Part shown: one piece after another, positions 26,663 to 34,284 of the stretch
How the letters are laid out: each line of letters begins with the position of its first letter
How positions within the stretch are numbered: position 1 is the stretch's first letter
Source of the DNA: Clostridium sp. CF012
GTDB taxonomy: Bacteria > Bacillota > Clostridia > Clostridiales > Clostridiaceae
NCBI RefSeq assembly: GCF_018861755.1
Contig: NZ_JAHLEF010000013.1
Coordinates: 1-64,000, forward strand
Reading direction: 5' to 3'
DNA: 64,000 nt
Notes under the pieces: generated by a model
The model's database searches: none
Told to the model about the DNA's origin: nothing
What the model saw: the letters and a program-made list of their open reading frames with translations, nothing else
Made by a program: the position numbers and the translations under genes

Positions 26663-27157
26663 ATGTTTAGTATTTTTAAGGCAAAAGGTGAAAAAAGCGT
26701 TATTGCTCTTATTATTAGCGTTTTACTAGCAGAAGGCATAGGTCTTTTAAGTGGATTTTTGAGTATGACCTCATCTAGTGATTACGAAAAATTCAACAAA
26801 CCTCCCTTTTCACCCCCTGGATGGATTTTTCCTGTAGTATGGACCATTCTATTCTTTTTAATGGCTGTAGCTGCTTATAGAATTTGGATGAAAGGTAAAT
26901 CAGGAGAGGAAACACGAAAAGCATTGATTTTATATGGTACTCAGTTATTTTTCAACTTTCTTTGGTCCATTATATTTTTCAGATTTAGACTCTATGCAAT
27001 AGCCTTTTTAGAATTACTACTATTGTTAGTATTCATTCTTTTAACTACTTTTGAGTTTCATAGGATAGATAAACCTTCCGCTTATCTTATGATCCCTTAT
27101 ATAGCTTGGGTATCTTTTGCTGGGGTTTTAAATTATGTTATATGGATGCTAAATTAA
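26663..27157 (+). CDS. tspO: TspO/MBR family membrane protein
   Basis: A 164-aa protein with five predicted membrane helices and the tryptophan-rich family pattern: PPFSPPGWIFPVVWTILF, YRIW, NFLWSIIFF and a final PYIAWVSFAGVLNYVIW. TspO homologues bind porphyrins and steroids and modulate tetrapyrrole or stress responses. The converging neighbour is a staygreen homologue, another tetrapyrrole-linked family, which may be meaningful or coincidental. Confidence 0.92.
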   Translation: MFSIFKAKGEKSVIALIISVLLAEGIGLLSGFLSMTSSSDYEKFNKPPFSPPGWIFPVVWTILFFLMAVAAYRIWMKGKSGEETRKALILYGTQLFFNFLWSIIFFRFRLYAIAFLELLLLLVFILLTTFEFHRIDKPSAYLMIPYIAWVSFAGVLNYVIWMLN

Positions 27158-27163
27158 AGATTT

Positions 27164-27610
27164 TTACTTATAATCTGACAGAGTACCCCATGGTTCTAGA
27201 CGATTAAACATAGGATAAACAGAATTAAATTTCACATAAATAGGTGCTTTGTATAAAAAAACATTATTTTTTAAAAGCTCCCTATCTCCATAAACAATTG
27301 CCTCTATTGCTAAAGGGAGCTCTTTTACAAATATATCATTACGTATAGCTGACATTACTGGGTTCTTTTCTTTATCTGCCATAATATTAACCATTAGGGC
27401 GTAATCATCATTAACCATACTCCATTCTGCTAGTACTTCATCCCTCATATTGGTGATTTTATTATAATCATATTTTGCTGAAATTGTTAAAAATAGTTCT
27501 CCCGTAATATCTGAATGAGTAAGGGTATATTTTCTAGGAATAATCAGTTTTGTTTCACTTGTCCCAGCGCCAAAATTAACTTGTAGCTTTTCTGGATTTA
27601 ATTTTTTCAA
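27164..27610 (-). CDS. Staygreen (SGR) family protein
   Basis: A 148-aa protein with the staygreen signature: LNPEKLQVNFG at the start, PRKYTLTHSDITGELFLTI, RDEVLAEW, and YPMFNRLEPWGTLSDY at the C-terminus. In plants SGR is the Mg-dechelatase that starts chlorophyll breakdown; some bacterial homologues also remove Mg from chlorophyll in vitro. An anaerobic Clostridium has no chlorophyll, so the natural substrate is unknown, perhaps another metallotetrapyrrole. Translation most likely starts at TTG (KKLNPEKL) after GGAGG; a longer ORF upstream has no ribosome site. Convergent with tspO, with only 6 nt between stops. Confidence 0.88.
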   Translation of the reverse strand: MKKLNPEKLQVNFGAGTSETKLIIPRKYTLTHSDITGELFLTISAKYDYNKITNMRDEVLAEWSMVNDDYALMVNIMADKEKNPVMSAIRNDIFVKELPLAIEAIVYGDRELLKNNVFLYKAPIYVKFNSVYPMFNRLEPWGTLSDYK

Positions 27611-27672
27611 AGTTTTACCTCCACAATATAAATACACTATGTATATTATGAAGTTAAGTGTCGTTATGTTCT

Positions 27673-27925
27673 TCAATTTACCATATTATCATCCGCCATG
27701 AAATCTATATCAACATTCTTCTCCCTCAGATTACTAATATAAATCACTGCACACCTAAAAGTCTTTCTATCCTTTGGATTTTCTTGTCTCACTTAAAAAT
27801 TCGAACCCCCTAATTACTATTGTACGGCTTAAATCATTAAGCATTACCTCTGGAATAAATACCCTAAAAAATACTAGCATTGCTTTTGTATTACATCTTC
27901 AGCAAACATATATGCCCTTGTTCTC
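27673..27925 (-). pseudogene. Possible decayed leftward gene, frameshifted
   Basis: Three adjoining stretches on the minus strand read as protein-like sequence in different frames: one ending FAEDVIQK, one around FIPEVMLNDLSRTIVIRGF, and a last one of 35 codons (RKTFRCAVIYISNLREK) ending in TGA about 60 nt before the staygreen start. Two frameshifts would join them. I do not recognise the protein, and it could be chance in AT-rich DNA. Confidence 0.3.
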
Positions 27926-28117
27926 AGTATTTACAGTAAAATTGTAAAATTATGTAGCCATCTCTTATAATAATGCATTTTTGTTTTTTTGTAATATTTA
28001 CATATATATGGTGTCTACTGTAGATATTTTAAGGGTTTATGTGGATTACAAGAGGTGGTAATAAATTGAAATATTCTGTTATTAATCACTAAACCAGCAT
28101 GTTATTTGTAAGTTTTG

Positions 28118-28146
28118 TTGATAATAACAATTAATGTAAGTATAAT
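28118..28146 (+). promoter_or_regulatory. Sigma-A promoter, copy 1 of a conserved pair
   Basis: TTGATA (28118-28123), 17-bp spacer, TATAAT (28141-28146). The 34-nt stretch ending here matches 30 of 34 positions at 47860-47891, including the spacer, so the two promoters share ancestry or a common regulator. It would serve the methyltransferase gene 300 nt downstream. Confidence 0.7.
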
Positions 28147-28308
28147 GAAATATATGTGGTTTAAGTATTGTGACTTGAAAGATGACAAGCTAAAATTTTA
28201 TGCACCGGTGAGGAAATAATCTCAAAATGTGTGTGATAATCTCAGCTAGAGTTGTATTGCACGACACCAACGTCGGAAATTAGCTATATTTTATGAATAG
28301 TCAGGGTT

Positions 28309-28338
28309 GTATAACATCTGGAACTCGAGACGTTATAC
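28309..28338. repeat. GTATAAC inverted repeat hairpin
   Basis: Arms of 11 nt (28309-28319 and 28328-28338) with one mismatch enclose GGAACTCG. No T-run follows. Its role is unknown. Confidence 0.5.
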
Positions 28339-28447
28339 GTAATTTATAATAAAAAAGTGATTGCTCATAGGTTATTTGGATTAACTTAATTGAGCCATAG
28401 TTGTTAGATATTATGTAATAAAGAAAGATGAATAATATGGAGGCTAT

Positions 28448-29062
28448 ATGATGACAAGTGAAACAAAAGAAATTTTAAAACAGTCATATAATAATCACGC
28501 TCATGAAAGAGAAAAAAAACAATTGCAAGAATGGAAGGTAAAGCCAAGAGCTTCATTTCAGAAACTTTTATTTAATGAAGGTAAGTCTAATCTTTTAGAT
28601 ATTGGGGCAGGATCTGGAAAAGATAGCAAGTTTTTTATGAATAACAATGTCGATGTAATAGCTGTTGATCTATCAGGTGAAATGATTAAATTATGTCGAG
28701 AAAAAGGGATTGAATCTTATGAATTAGATTTTTATAATCTTCATCAAATTGGTAAAAAAGTTGATGCTGTATGGTCAATGAACTCACTATTGCATGTTGA
28801 AAAATCAAATCTACGTTTAGTGTTACAAGAAATTAGTAGTGTACTAAATCCTTTAGGATTATTTTATATGGGAGTATATGGTGGTGAGGATTCAGAAGGC
28901 ATATGGCCGGATGATATATATACTCCACATCGATTTTTCTCGTCTTATACTGATATAAGCATAAAGGAAGTTGTTTCAAATTACTTTGAGTTAATTAGTT
29001 TTGAAAGAATTGAAACAGGAGGAAAACGTCATTTTCAATCTATAATTATGAGAAAAAAATGA
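28448..29062 (+). CDS. Class I SAM-dependent methyltransferase
   Basis: A 204-aa protein with the Rossmann methyltransferase fold: motif I LLDIGAGSGKDSKFF near residue 48, AVDLSGEMIKLC (motif II acidic residue), MNSLLHVE (motif IV) and a C-terminal YTDISIKEVVSNYFEL segment. No substrate-specific domain is present; small-molecule methylation is the usual role of this subgroup. GGAGG precedes a double ATG, either of which could be used. Single-gene unit in the accessory region. Confidence 0.88.
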   Translation: MMTSETKEILKQSYNNHAHEREKKQLQEWKVKPRASFQKLLFNEGKSNLLDIGAGSGKDSKFFMNNNVDVIAVDLSGEMIKLCREKGIESYELDFYNLHQIGKKVDAVWSMNSLLHVEKSNLRLVLQEISSVLNPLGLFYMGVYGGEDSEGIWPDDIYTPHRFFSSYTDISIKEVVSNYFELISFERIETGGKRHFQSIIMRKK

Positions 29063-29238
29063 TATTAAAAAATATAAATTGTAGTTATTGTTGTTTTGTT
29101 ATTCACAAAATTTAGAGTATATTTTTTTCGCAACATTCTTAAATAGTGCATCAATCTTACTTCTATGATAGATGAATAATTGTAGAAAACAGCGAAGTAA
29201 TGATTATTTATATAATCTCTATGAGGAGGATAAAAAAG

Positions 29239-29706
29239 ATGAAATATACAAGTACATTGATTGTGGTGAAAGATATGGAAAGAGCCAAACAATTTTATCA
29301 TGATGTATTAGGCTTAGATGTTATTGCCGACTTCGGAGCAAATGTGACTTTGACAGGTAGTATTGGATTACAGACTGTTGAGACTTGGAATGACTTTATC
29401 CATAAACAGGATAGTGAAATTGTTTTCTGTAACAATGCGAGTGAACTGTATTTTGAAGAAGAGGATATGGATGCTTTTGTAGAAAAGCTGAACGATATAA
29501 AAAATATTGACTATTTACATCCACTAATTGAACATTCATGGGGGCAGAGAGTGGTGCGGTTCTATGATTTGGATAAGCACATCATTGAAGTTGGCGAAAA
29601 TATGGTTATGGTTGTTAAACAATTTTTGAATAGTGGTCTTTCTATTGAAGAAACTGCTGTCCGTATGGATGTACCCGTTGATTATGTGAAATCCTGTTTA
29701 GCGTAG
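29239..29706 (+). CDS. Glyoxalase/VOC family protein with C-terminal helical tail
   Basis: A 155-aa protein with one vicinal-oxygen-chelate module of two beta-alpha-beta-beta-beta units: STLIVVKDMERAKQFYHDVLGLDV at the start and VVRFYDLDKHIIEVGENM near residue 115-130, with E in IIEVGE as a likely metal ligand. The last 35 residues (FLNSGLSIEETAVRMDVPVDYVKSCL) look like a small helix-turn-helix of the kind seen in resistance-type VOC proteins. The ATG of MKYTST follows AGGAGG. Substrate unknown; antibiotic inactivation or isomerase roles occur in the family. Confidence 0.87.
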   Translation: MKYTSTLIVVKDMERAKQFYHDVLGLDVIADFGANVTLTGSIGLQTVETWNDFIHKQDSEIVFCNNASELYFEEEDMDAFVEKLNDIKNIDYLHPLIEHSWGQRVVRFYDLDKHIIEVGENMVMVVKQFLNSGLSIEETAVRMDVPVDYVKSCLA

Positions 29707-29766
29707 GAAATGTGCATTATGTGTAATTGAGTTAATTCACTTTCTTCTTTTATAGTGAGGTAAATA

Positions 29767-29910
29767 ATGAATAGATTAGTGGAAACCGCACGTATCATAG
29801 AGAGTACAAGAACTGAAACTCCACATAACAAAACGTTGCCGTTCTCCTTGGCTGGAGACTCCTTTGAGGGGGGACAAGCTATACATGCAAGTGTATATTT
29901 CAACCTATGA
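29767..29910 (+). CDS. Possible 47-aa peptide with atypical codon use
   Basis: An ATG 7 nt after GTGAGGT opens a 47-codon frame (MNRLVETARIIES to ASVYFNL). It uses ACC, GCA, CGT, ATC, CCG, TCC and GAC codons much more than its neighbours, and the DNA is locally GC-richer. No family recognised. It could be a real acquired peptide gene or a fragment of a foreign gene. An opposite-strand frame over the same stretch is less convincing. Confidence 0.35.
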   Translation: MNRLVETARIIESTRTETPHNKTLPFSLAGDSFEGGQAIHASVYFNL

Positions 29911-30052
29911 AAATCAAAAAAATAGCGCTCAAAAACGTCGGCAACAAGAGACGTTGAAATGATATATTAATATAAGTTTTAATTCCACATTAAGTTTTTT
30001 TATTAGTGCACATTTGTAAGATATGACAAACAAACATTATGGGGGGTGTATT

Positions 30053-30424
30053 ATGTTAAAAGAAAAGATGTTACCTATTTCTATATTTTGTTTAGCAATT
30101 TCAATTATTATTAGTGCGTCTATAGTCACAAAAGGAATGAAAAATAATGGCGAATATGTTAGAAATGGTTTAGGAGATATTGGTTCTGGATTAAATAATA
30201 TAAGCAGCAATTTAAATCCATACAAGAACAATCAAGGAATTCCGAAAGATAATTATAGTTTAGATGAGGCATCTATATATTTAAGAATTTCAGAAAACAA
30301 ATTAATAGAACTTGTTAGTGATAAGGGGTCTGGAATACCCTATTTAAAAATAGGTAGTGATTATATATTTAATAGAAATGCATTAGATAAACGGCTTGAG
30401 ACAGCTAAAATAGAAATGAAATAA
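30053..30424 (+). CDS. Membrane-anchored protein with excisionase-type helix-turn-helix
   Basis: A 123-aa protein: an N-terminal membrane helix (about 6-24), a Gly/Asn/Ser-rich linker (GDIGSGLNNISSNLN), and a C-terminal HTH_17/excisionase-like winged helix from YSLDEASIYLRISENKL to YIFNRNALDKRLE. The motif normally recognises DNA, for example in phage Xis or MerR-like proteins, but here it is tethered to the membrane. The ATG of MLKEKM follows GGGGGGTG. It lies 15 nt upstream of a methyltransferase gene and may be cotranscribed. Function unknown. Confidence 0.8.
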   Translation: MLKEKMLPISIFCLAISIIISASIVTKGMKNNGEYVRNGLGDIGSGLNNISSNLNPYKNNQGIPKDNYSLDEASIYLRISENKLIELVSDKGSGIPYLKIGSDYIFNRNALDKRLETAKIEMK

Positions 30425-30439
30425 TAAGAGGTGTTAAGA

Positions 30440-31135
30440 ATGACTATTAAAGGTATTTCTCCTTGGGAGTTATTGCAAAAGAAAATGACATGGGAACAGC
30501 TAAAATTCATACATAATAAAAGAGTTCTGGATTTTGGAAGTGGAAATGGCATGACAGCAGGCCATTTTGCTATAGACAATGAGGTTATAGCAATTGAGCC
30601 AGATGAAAAGATGCTCCAGAATAGATTTACAGAAAATGATTATATACAAATAAAAGGAGACGTGAGGGAACTTAAGAATTTTCAAGATGAATCATTCGAT
30701 GTGATATTGTGTCACAATGTTTTTGAGTATGCAGATAAACGAGAAGAAATTATTAGAGAATTTTCAAGGATATTAAAGACCAATGGATATCTTTCTATTT
30801 TAAAACATAATAAGGCCGGAAGAGTTATGCAGATGGTAGTGTTATTGAATAATTTTGAACATGCCAATGAATTATTAGAAGGCGAGAATGGACATGCACG
30901 GCAGTTTGGCGCTATTAATTACTATGAAGATACAAACATATTAGAATGGTCAGATAAATTTAAAATAGAAAGAATCCTGGGTATGAGAGCATTTTGGGAT
31001 TTACAGCAAAACCAGGAAATCCAAAAGAATAACACATGGCAAGAACGGATGTTGGAAATTGAATTGAAGGTAAGTGAGTTGGAAGAGTATAAAGCCATAG
31101 CATCCTTTCATCATGTTATTTTACGAAAAAAATAA
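30440..31135 (+). CDS. Class I SAM-dependent methyltransferase
   Basis: A 231-aa Methyltransf_11-type enzyme: motif I VLDFGSGNGMTAGHFA near residue 32, IAIEPDEKML, FDVILCHNVFEYADKREEI (motif IV) and ILKTNGYLSILKHN. The start is the ATG after AGAGGTG; the in-frame GTG upstream belongs to that ribosome site. Substrate not deducible. Confidence 0.88.
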   Translation: MTIKGISPWELLQKKMTWEQLKFIHNKRVLDFGSGNGMTAGHFAIDNEVIAIEPDEKMLQNRFTENDYIQIKGDVRELKNFQDESFDVILCHNVFEYADKREEIIREFSRILKTNGYLSILKHNKAGRVMQMVVLLNNFEHANELLEGENGHARQFGAINYYEDTNILEWSDKFKIERILGMRAFWDLQQNQEIQKNNTWQERMLEIELKVSELEEYKAIASFHHVILRKK

Positions 31136-31167
31136 CATGATCAATCATCGGAGGGAGATGAGTAATT

Positions 31168-31821
31168 ATGTTAAGTCTAATTATATTTACTATATTCATT
31201 CTACTTAATAAAGAATACTTTAAGATACCGCTAAATATAATTGGATTTAAAAAAAGACTTTTATTGGATAGTATTATTTGTTTTATATTATTTGAAACAT
31301 TGCTATTATTAAGTTTTTATGCATTATCTGTCTTTACAAAAGGTGCAATAAAAATAGAGTTTTCAATATTTAAAATGGATTATCTTAAAGACTTTATTTA
31401 TTACTGGCTTATGGTCTCTTTCGTAGAAGAAATCTGTTTTCGGGGCATTTTGTATAATCATTTTATCAATATATGGAGTGAAGAAAGCTGGATAAAAGCG
31501 GCTCTCATTTCATCAGCTATATTTGGCTTCGTGCATATTTTTGTAGGTAGTCCATTTTTAAATGCATGTATTATAGGATTCATATTCTGTATTATATACA
31601 AAAAATGCAAGAATATCTTCTTTCTTATTATTTTACATGCTTACAATCATGGTATGACAGGATTTAAACTTATATATGATACAACAAGTGAAGTTCCCAC
31701 TCCTGTTAAAGTTGGTATATACATTATAGTACTGTTATTTATTACTTGCACCATTATTTGCACATATGTATTAGAAAATAAATATAAAAAACGCCAAAAT
31801 ATATTATGGAATAAAACTTAA
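31168..31821 (+). CDS. CPBP family intramembrane metalloprotease
   Basis: A 217-aa protein with about six membrane helices and the CAAX-protease/bacteriocin-processing motifs: EEICFRG (EExxxR), FGFVHI (FxxxH) and HAYNHGM (the third, HxxxN/H-type motif). Family members cleave within or near the membrane and are linked to prenylated-protein processing or bacteriocin maturation and immunity. Follows the methyltransferase by about 30 nt, so cotranscription is likely. Confidence 0.88.
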   Translation: MLSLIIFTIFILLNKEYFKIPLNIIGFKKRLLLDSIICFILFETLLLLSFYALSVFTKGAIKIEFSIFKMDYLKDFIYYWLMVSFVEEICFRGILYNHFINIWSEESWIKAALISSAIFGFVHIFVGSPFLNACIIGFIFCIIYKKCKNIFFLIILHAYNHGMTGFKLIYDTTSEVPTPVKVGIYIIVLLFITCTIICTYVLENKYKKRQNILWNKT

Positions 31822-31910
31822 TGAATTTATTAGCAATAACAAGTTAAAAAGTAAGATACAGTGAATGAAAAGGTGAGGTATGTATTATTGATATCAGGAG
31901 GTAAATATAA

Positions 31911-32498
31911 GTGAAAATTGTAGATCAATTAGTTGAACAGTGCAAAAATCCAAAGGGCTTAGTAGGCATTACGATGATAAGAATTATGAATAATATGGAT
32001 GCAGGCCTAAACAAATGGGCTTTGAGGCAAATAAACTGTACCGATAACAAAATATTAGACATTGGATGTGGTGGAGGGAAAACAGTGTATATGTTATCAA
32101 AAATGTATCCTAAAACTAATATATTTGGTATTGATTATTCAGAAGCAGCTGTTAAAACTACGATTAAAAAAAATAAGCAAAAGGTTAAAGTAGGTAGTAT
32201 TAAAATAAGCCAAGCGAGTGTTTCGTCTATGCCTTTCAGTGATGATTTTTTTAATTGCATTACAGCTATTAGGACTCATTATTTTTGGCCAAACGTAAAA
32301 CAAGATATACAAGAGGTATTTAGAGTATTGAGTAAGGGTGGAAAATTCCTGATACTTTCAGAACTATATAAAATTAATTATCATATGAAAGAGTATAATA
32401 CAAATAATTCACTTCAACAATTGCTAAAGGATATAGGATTTAAAACAGTTGAAATCCAAGAGAAAAATCAATGTATTTGTGTTATAGCTGAAAAGTAA
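31911..32498 (+). CDS. Class I SAM-dependent methyltransferase
   Basis: A 195-aa enzyme with ILDIGCGGGKTVYMLSKM (motif I, near 45), FGIDYSEAAV, MPFSDDFFNCITAIRTHYFW (motif IV) and VLSKGGKFLILSE. GTG start directly after AGGAGG. Third small methyltransferase in 4 kb; the three differ enough not to be recent duplicates. Confidence 0.88.
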   Translation: MKIVDQLVEQCKNPKGLVGITMIRIMNNMDAGLNKWALRQINCTDNKILDIGCGGGKTVYMLSKMYPKTNIFGIDYSEAAVKTTIKKNKQKVKVGSIKISQASVSSMPFSDDFFNCITAIRTHYFWPNVKQDIQEVFRVLSKGGKFLILSELYKINYHMKEYNTNNSLQQLLKDIGFKTVEIQEKNQCICVIAEK

Positions 32499-32656
32499 GT
32501 ATGTACTTTGATTTGTAAATTTCAAATTAAAGGTATCATAATGGTTGATTTATAATTAATGTCTTGTGCACTAAAAAGGGTTTTGGATAGTGAAAATTTA
32601 GGGTGTAGTGCCTAAGGACTTCATCTAATAAATGTAATTAAAGGGGGTACACAATT

Positions 32657-33283
32657 ATGATAAATCATTTGGGACAAGGTATGCCAACTATAGAAGAGGC
32701 AAAATTACTATTACTAGAAGGACAAAAGTTAAATCCTGGTCCTTGGATTGAACATTCAATTAATGCAGGAAGGGCAGCAGAGTTGATAGCAAAGAATTGT
32801 AAAGGTTTAAACCCAGATGTTGCATTAGTATTAGGAATGCTACATGACATTGGTGTAAGATTTGGGGTTTCATATATGAAGCATATTTTGCATGGTTATA
32901 ATTTTGCTATGGAAAAGGGCTATTATAAGCTAGCAAAAGTTTGTTTAACTCATTCATTTGATTGCCAAGATATAAGAACTTGTTTTGGAAGATGGGATTA
33001 CTGTAGTGATGAAGAATATATCTTTATTAAAAATTACATTGAGTCTGCAGAATACGATGATTATGATAGATTGATACAATTATGTGATGCACTAGCATTG
33101 CCAAGCGGATTTTGCTTAATGGAAAAGAGAATGGTTGATGTAGCATTAAGGCATGGGATACATGATCAAATTATTAATAAATGGAAAGCAACTTTCAAAA
33201 ACAAACAATATTTTGAAGAGAGGATGGGAAAATCAATATATAGTGTATTACCAGATGTTATAAAAAACACCTTTGATTTATAA
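32657..33283 (+). CDS. HD domain phosphohydrolase
   Basis: A 208-aa protein with an HD domain: H in WIEHSINAGRAAE, the HD pair in MLHDIGVRFG, a further His in LTHSFD and Asp in QLCDALALP. Likely a metal-dependent phosphohydrolase for a nucleotide or related small phosphate ester. GGGGGT precedes the start. Single-gene unit closed by a terminator that begins in the last codons. Confidence 0.85.
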   Translation: MINHLGQGMPTIEEAKLLLLEGQKLNPGPWIEHSINAGRAAELIAKNCKGLNPDVALVLGMLHDIGVRFGVSYMKHILHGYNFAMEKGYYKLAKVCLTHSFDCQDIRTCFGRWDYCSDEEYIFIKNYIESAEYDDYDRLIQLCDALALPSGFCLMEKRMVDVALRHGIHDQIINKWKATFKNKQYFEERMGKSIYSVLPDVIKNTFDL

Positions 33284-33295
33284 AGGTGTTTTCTA
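33264..33295 (+). terminator. Terminator of the HD-domain gene
   Basis: An 11-bp perfect stem (33264-33274 with 33282-33292, 7-nt loop) followed by TT, overlapping the last codons of the gene. Confidence 0.8.
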
Positions 33296-33388
33296 TTAAG
33301 TAAAGAAAGTATAAGATAACATGTGATATTCACAGAACGTGCATATGTACATAACTTAAAAGGAGATTTCTCACTTCAAAAAAGGTCG

Positions 33389-33592
33389 CAAACGAAAGAT
33401 TTTTTGCCAGGTTGATGGGACATACATATGTGACATGTTATTGCTGGAGAAAAAAGTGAAGCAGCTATTATTAGAGAAATGCATGAAGAATTCGCTTTCA
33501 CCAAGCCACGTCTGGCTAGGTTCAAGGACGTCTTCATTTTAAAACGTAATTTGAAATTTCAGGTCTATGAATGTTTATGTTTACACATTTAG
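33389..33592 (+). pseudogene. NUDIX hydrolase fragment
   Basis: One frame reads KDFLPG, then a short insertion with two stop codons, then HVIAGEKSEAAIIREMHEEF, followed by ARFKDVFILKRNLKFQVYE and a stop. Without the insertion this gives the start of a NUDIX box (GG-hVIaGEkseeAiiREmhEEf). The N- and C-terminal parts are missing, so this is a decayed gene. The remaining gap up to the sigma factor gene holds only a terminator. Confidence 0.75.
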
Positions 33593-33666
33593 TTATTTTC
33601 GTTATTAGTATATAACGAATAAGTTGCAATTGTATAAACTTGTGAAATTTGTTCATTCCACTGACT

Positions 33667-33706
33667 AAGCGTGTCTGATTCATCAATCGGAACACGCTTT
33701 TAAATT
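33667..33706 (+). terminator. Hairpin terminator upstream of the ECF sigma gene
   Basis: AAGCGTGT (33667-33674) pairs with ACACGCTT (about 33692-33699) with an inner GATT/AATC stem, then TTTAAATTTTT. It probably ended the lost NUDIX gene. Confidence 0.7.
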
Positions 33707-33783
33707 TTTAGATTATTTATTAAAAATATATGTGACTATTTCCATTTCCTATTCGTGTTATGTATGAAAGGTGGTTTTATCTT

Positions 33784-34284
33784 ATGCAAACTTCATTGCA
33801 AAAGTCCAGTGATAATTTCGGTGATAATTTTTCGGAAAAGTACAGTTTATATAGTGATATGCTGTTTAGAATTTGCATGGTCTATCTTGGCAATAAAGAA
33901 GATGTAGAAGAAGCTATGCAGGAGGCATTCATGAGGCTTGTATATAAGCATCCGCAGTTTATTAATGAAGAACATGAAAAAGCATGGATCATTAGAGTAA
34001 CCACCAACATATGTAAAGATATGCTCCGTAGCGTGTGGCATAAGCGAGTTGTTAAGATGGAGCATATTGAAAATTACTATGACACTCCATCTGACATTCA
34101 TATTATGGAAGAAATCTTGAAGTTGTCATCTAAGTATAAGGCTGTCATATATCTGTACTATTTTGAAGATTATACTGTGAAGGACATATCAGAGACACTT
34201 AAGATTACAGAATCGGCTGTAAAAATGCGCTTGAAACGGGGTCGGGACATGCTAAAAATCGAATTGGAAGGAGAATATGAATGA
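33784..34284 (+). CDS. ECF-type RNA polymerase sigma factor
   Basis: A 166-aa sigma-70 group 4 protein: region 2 from YSDMLFRICMVYLGNKEDVEEAMQ to FMRLVY and region 4 from YKAVIYLYYFEDYTVKDISE to SAVKMRLKRGRDML. Region 3 is absent, as in ECF factors. The ATG of MQTSLQ after AAAGGTGG is preferred over the ORF's first ATG. It overlaps the next gene by ATGA, the normal layout of a sigma/anti-sigma pair, so its activity is probably controlled by that membrane protein. Confidence 0.93.
   Translation: MQTSLQKSSDNFGDNFSEKYSLYSDMLFRICMVYLGNKEDVEEAMQEAFMRLVYKHPQFINEEHEKAWIIRVTTNICKDMLRSVWHKRVVKMEHIENYYDTPSDIHIMEEILKLSSKYKAVIYLYYFEDYTVKDISETLKITESAVKMRLKRGRDMLKIELEGEYE

Larger units (their letters stand above)
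27926..28447. other. Non-coding accessory region with a promoter and hairpins
   Basis: About 520 bases without a convincing gene. It holds a sigma-A type promoter with a near-duplicate elsewhere in the window, a short reading frame of about 21 codons after it, and an 11-bp hairpin (28309-28338). Two short GC-richer segments (near 28205 and 28260-28340) differ from the surroundings and may be foreign remnants. Confidence 0.5.

Noticed and set aside
28309-28338. Hairpin considered as an integron attC site, because the region looks like a string of single-gene cassettes
   Set aside because: Core bases do not fit the GTTRRRY/RYYYAAC pattern and no similar hairpin recurs after each gene; no integrase seen.
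29682-29903. 73-codon leftward frame
   Set aside because: No ribosome site; the rightward 47-codon frame over the same DNA has better start signals.
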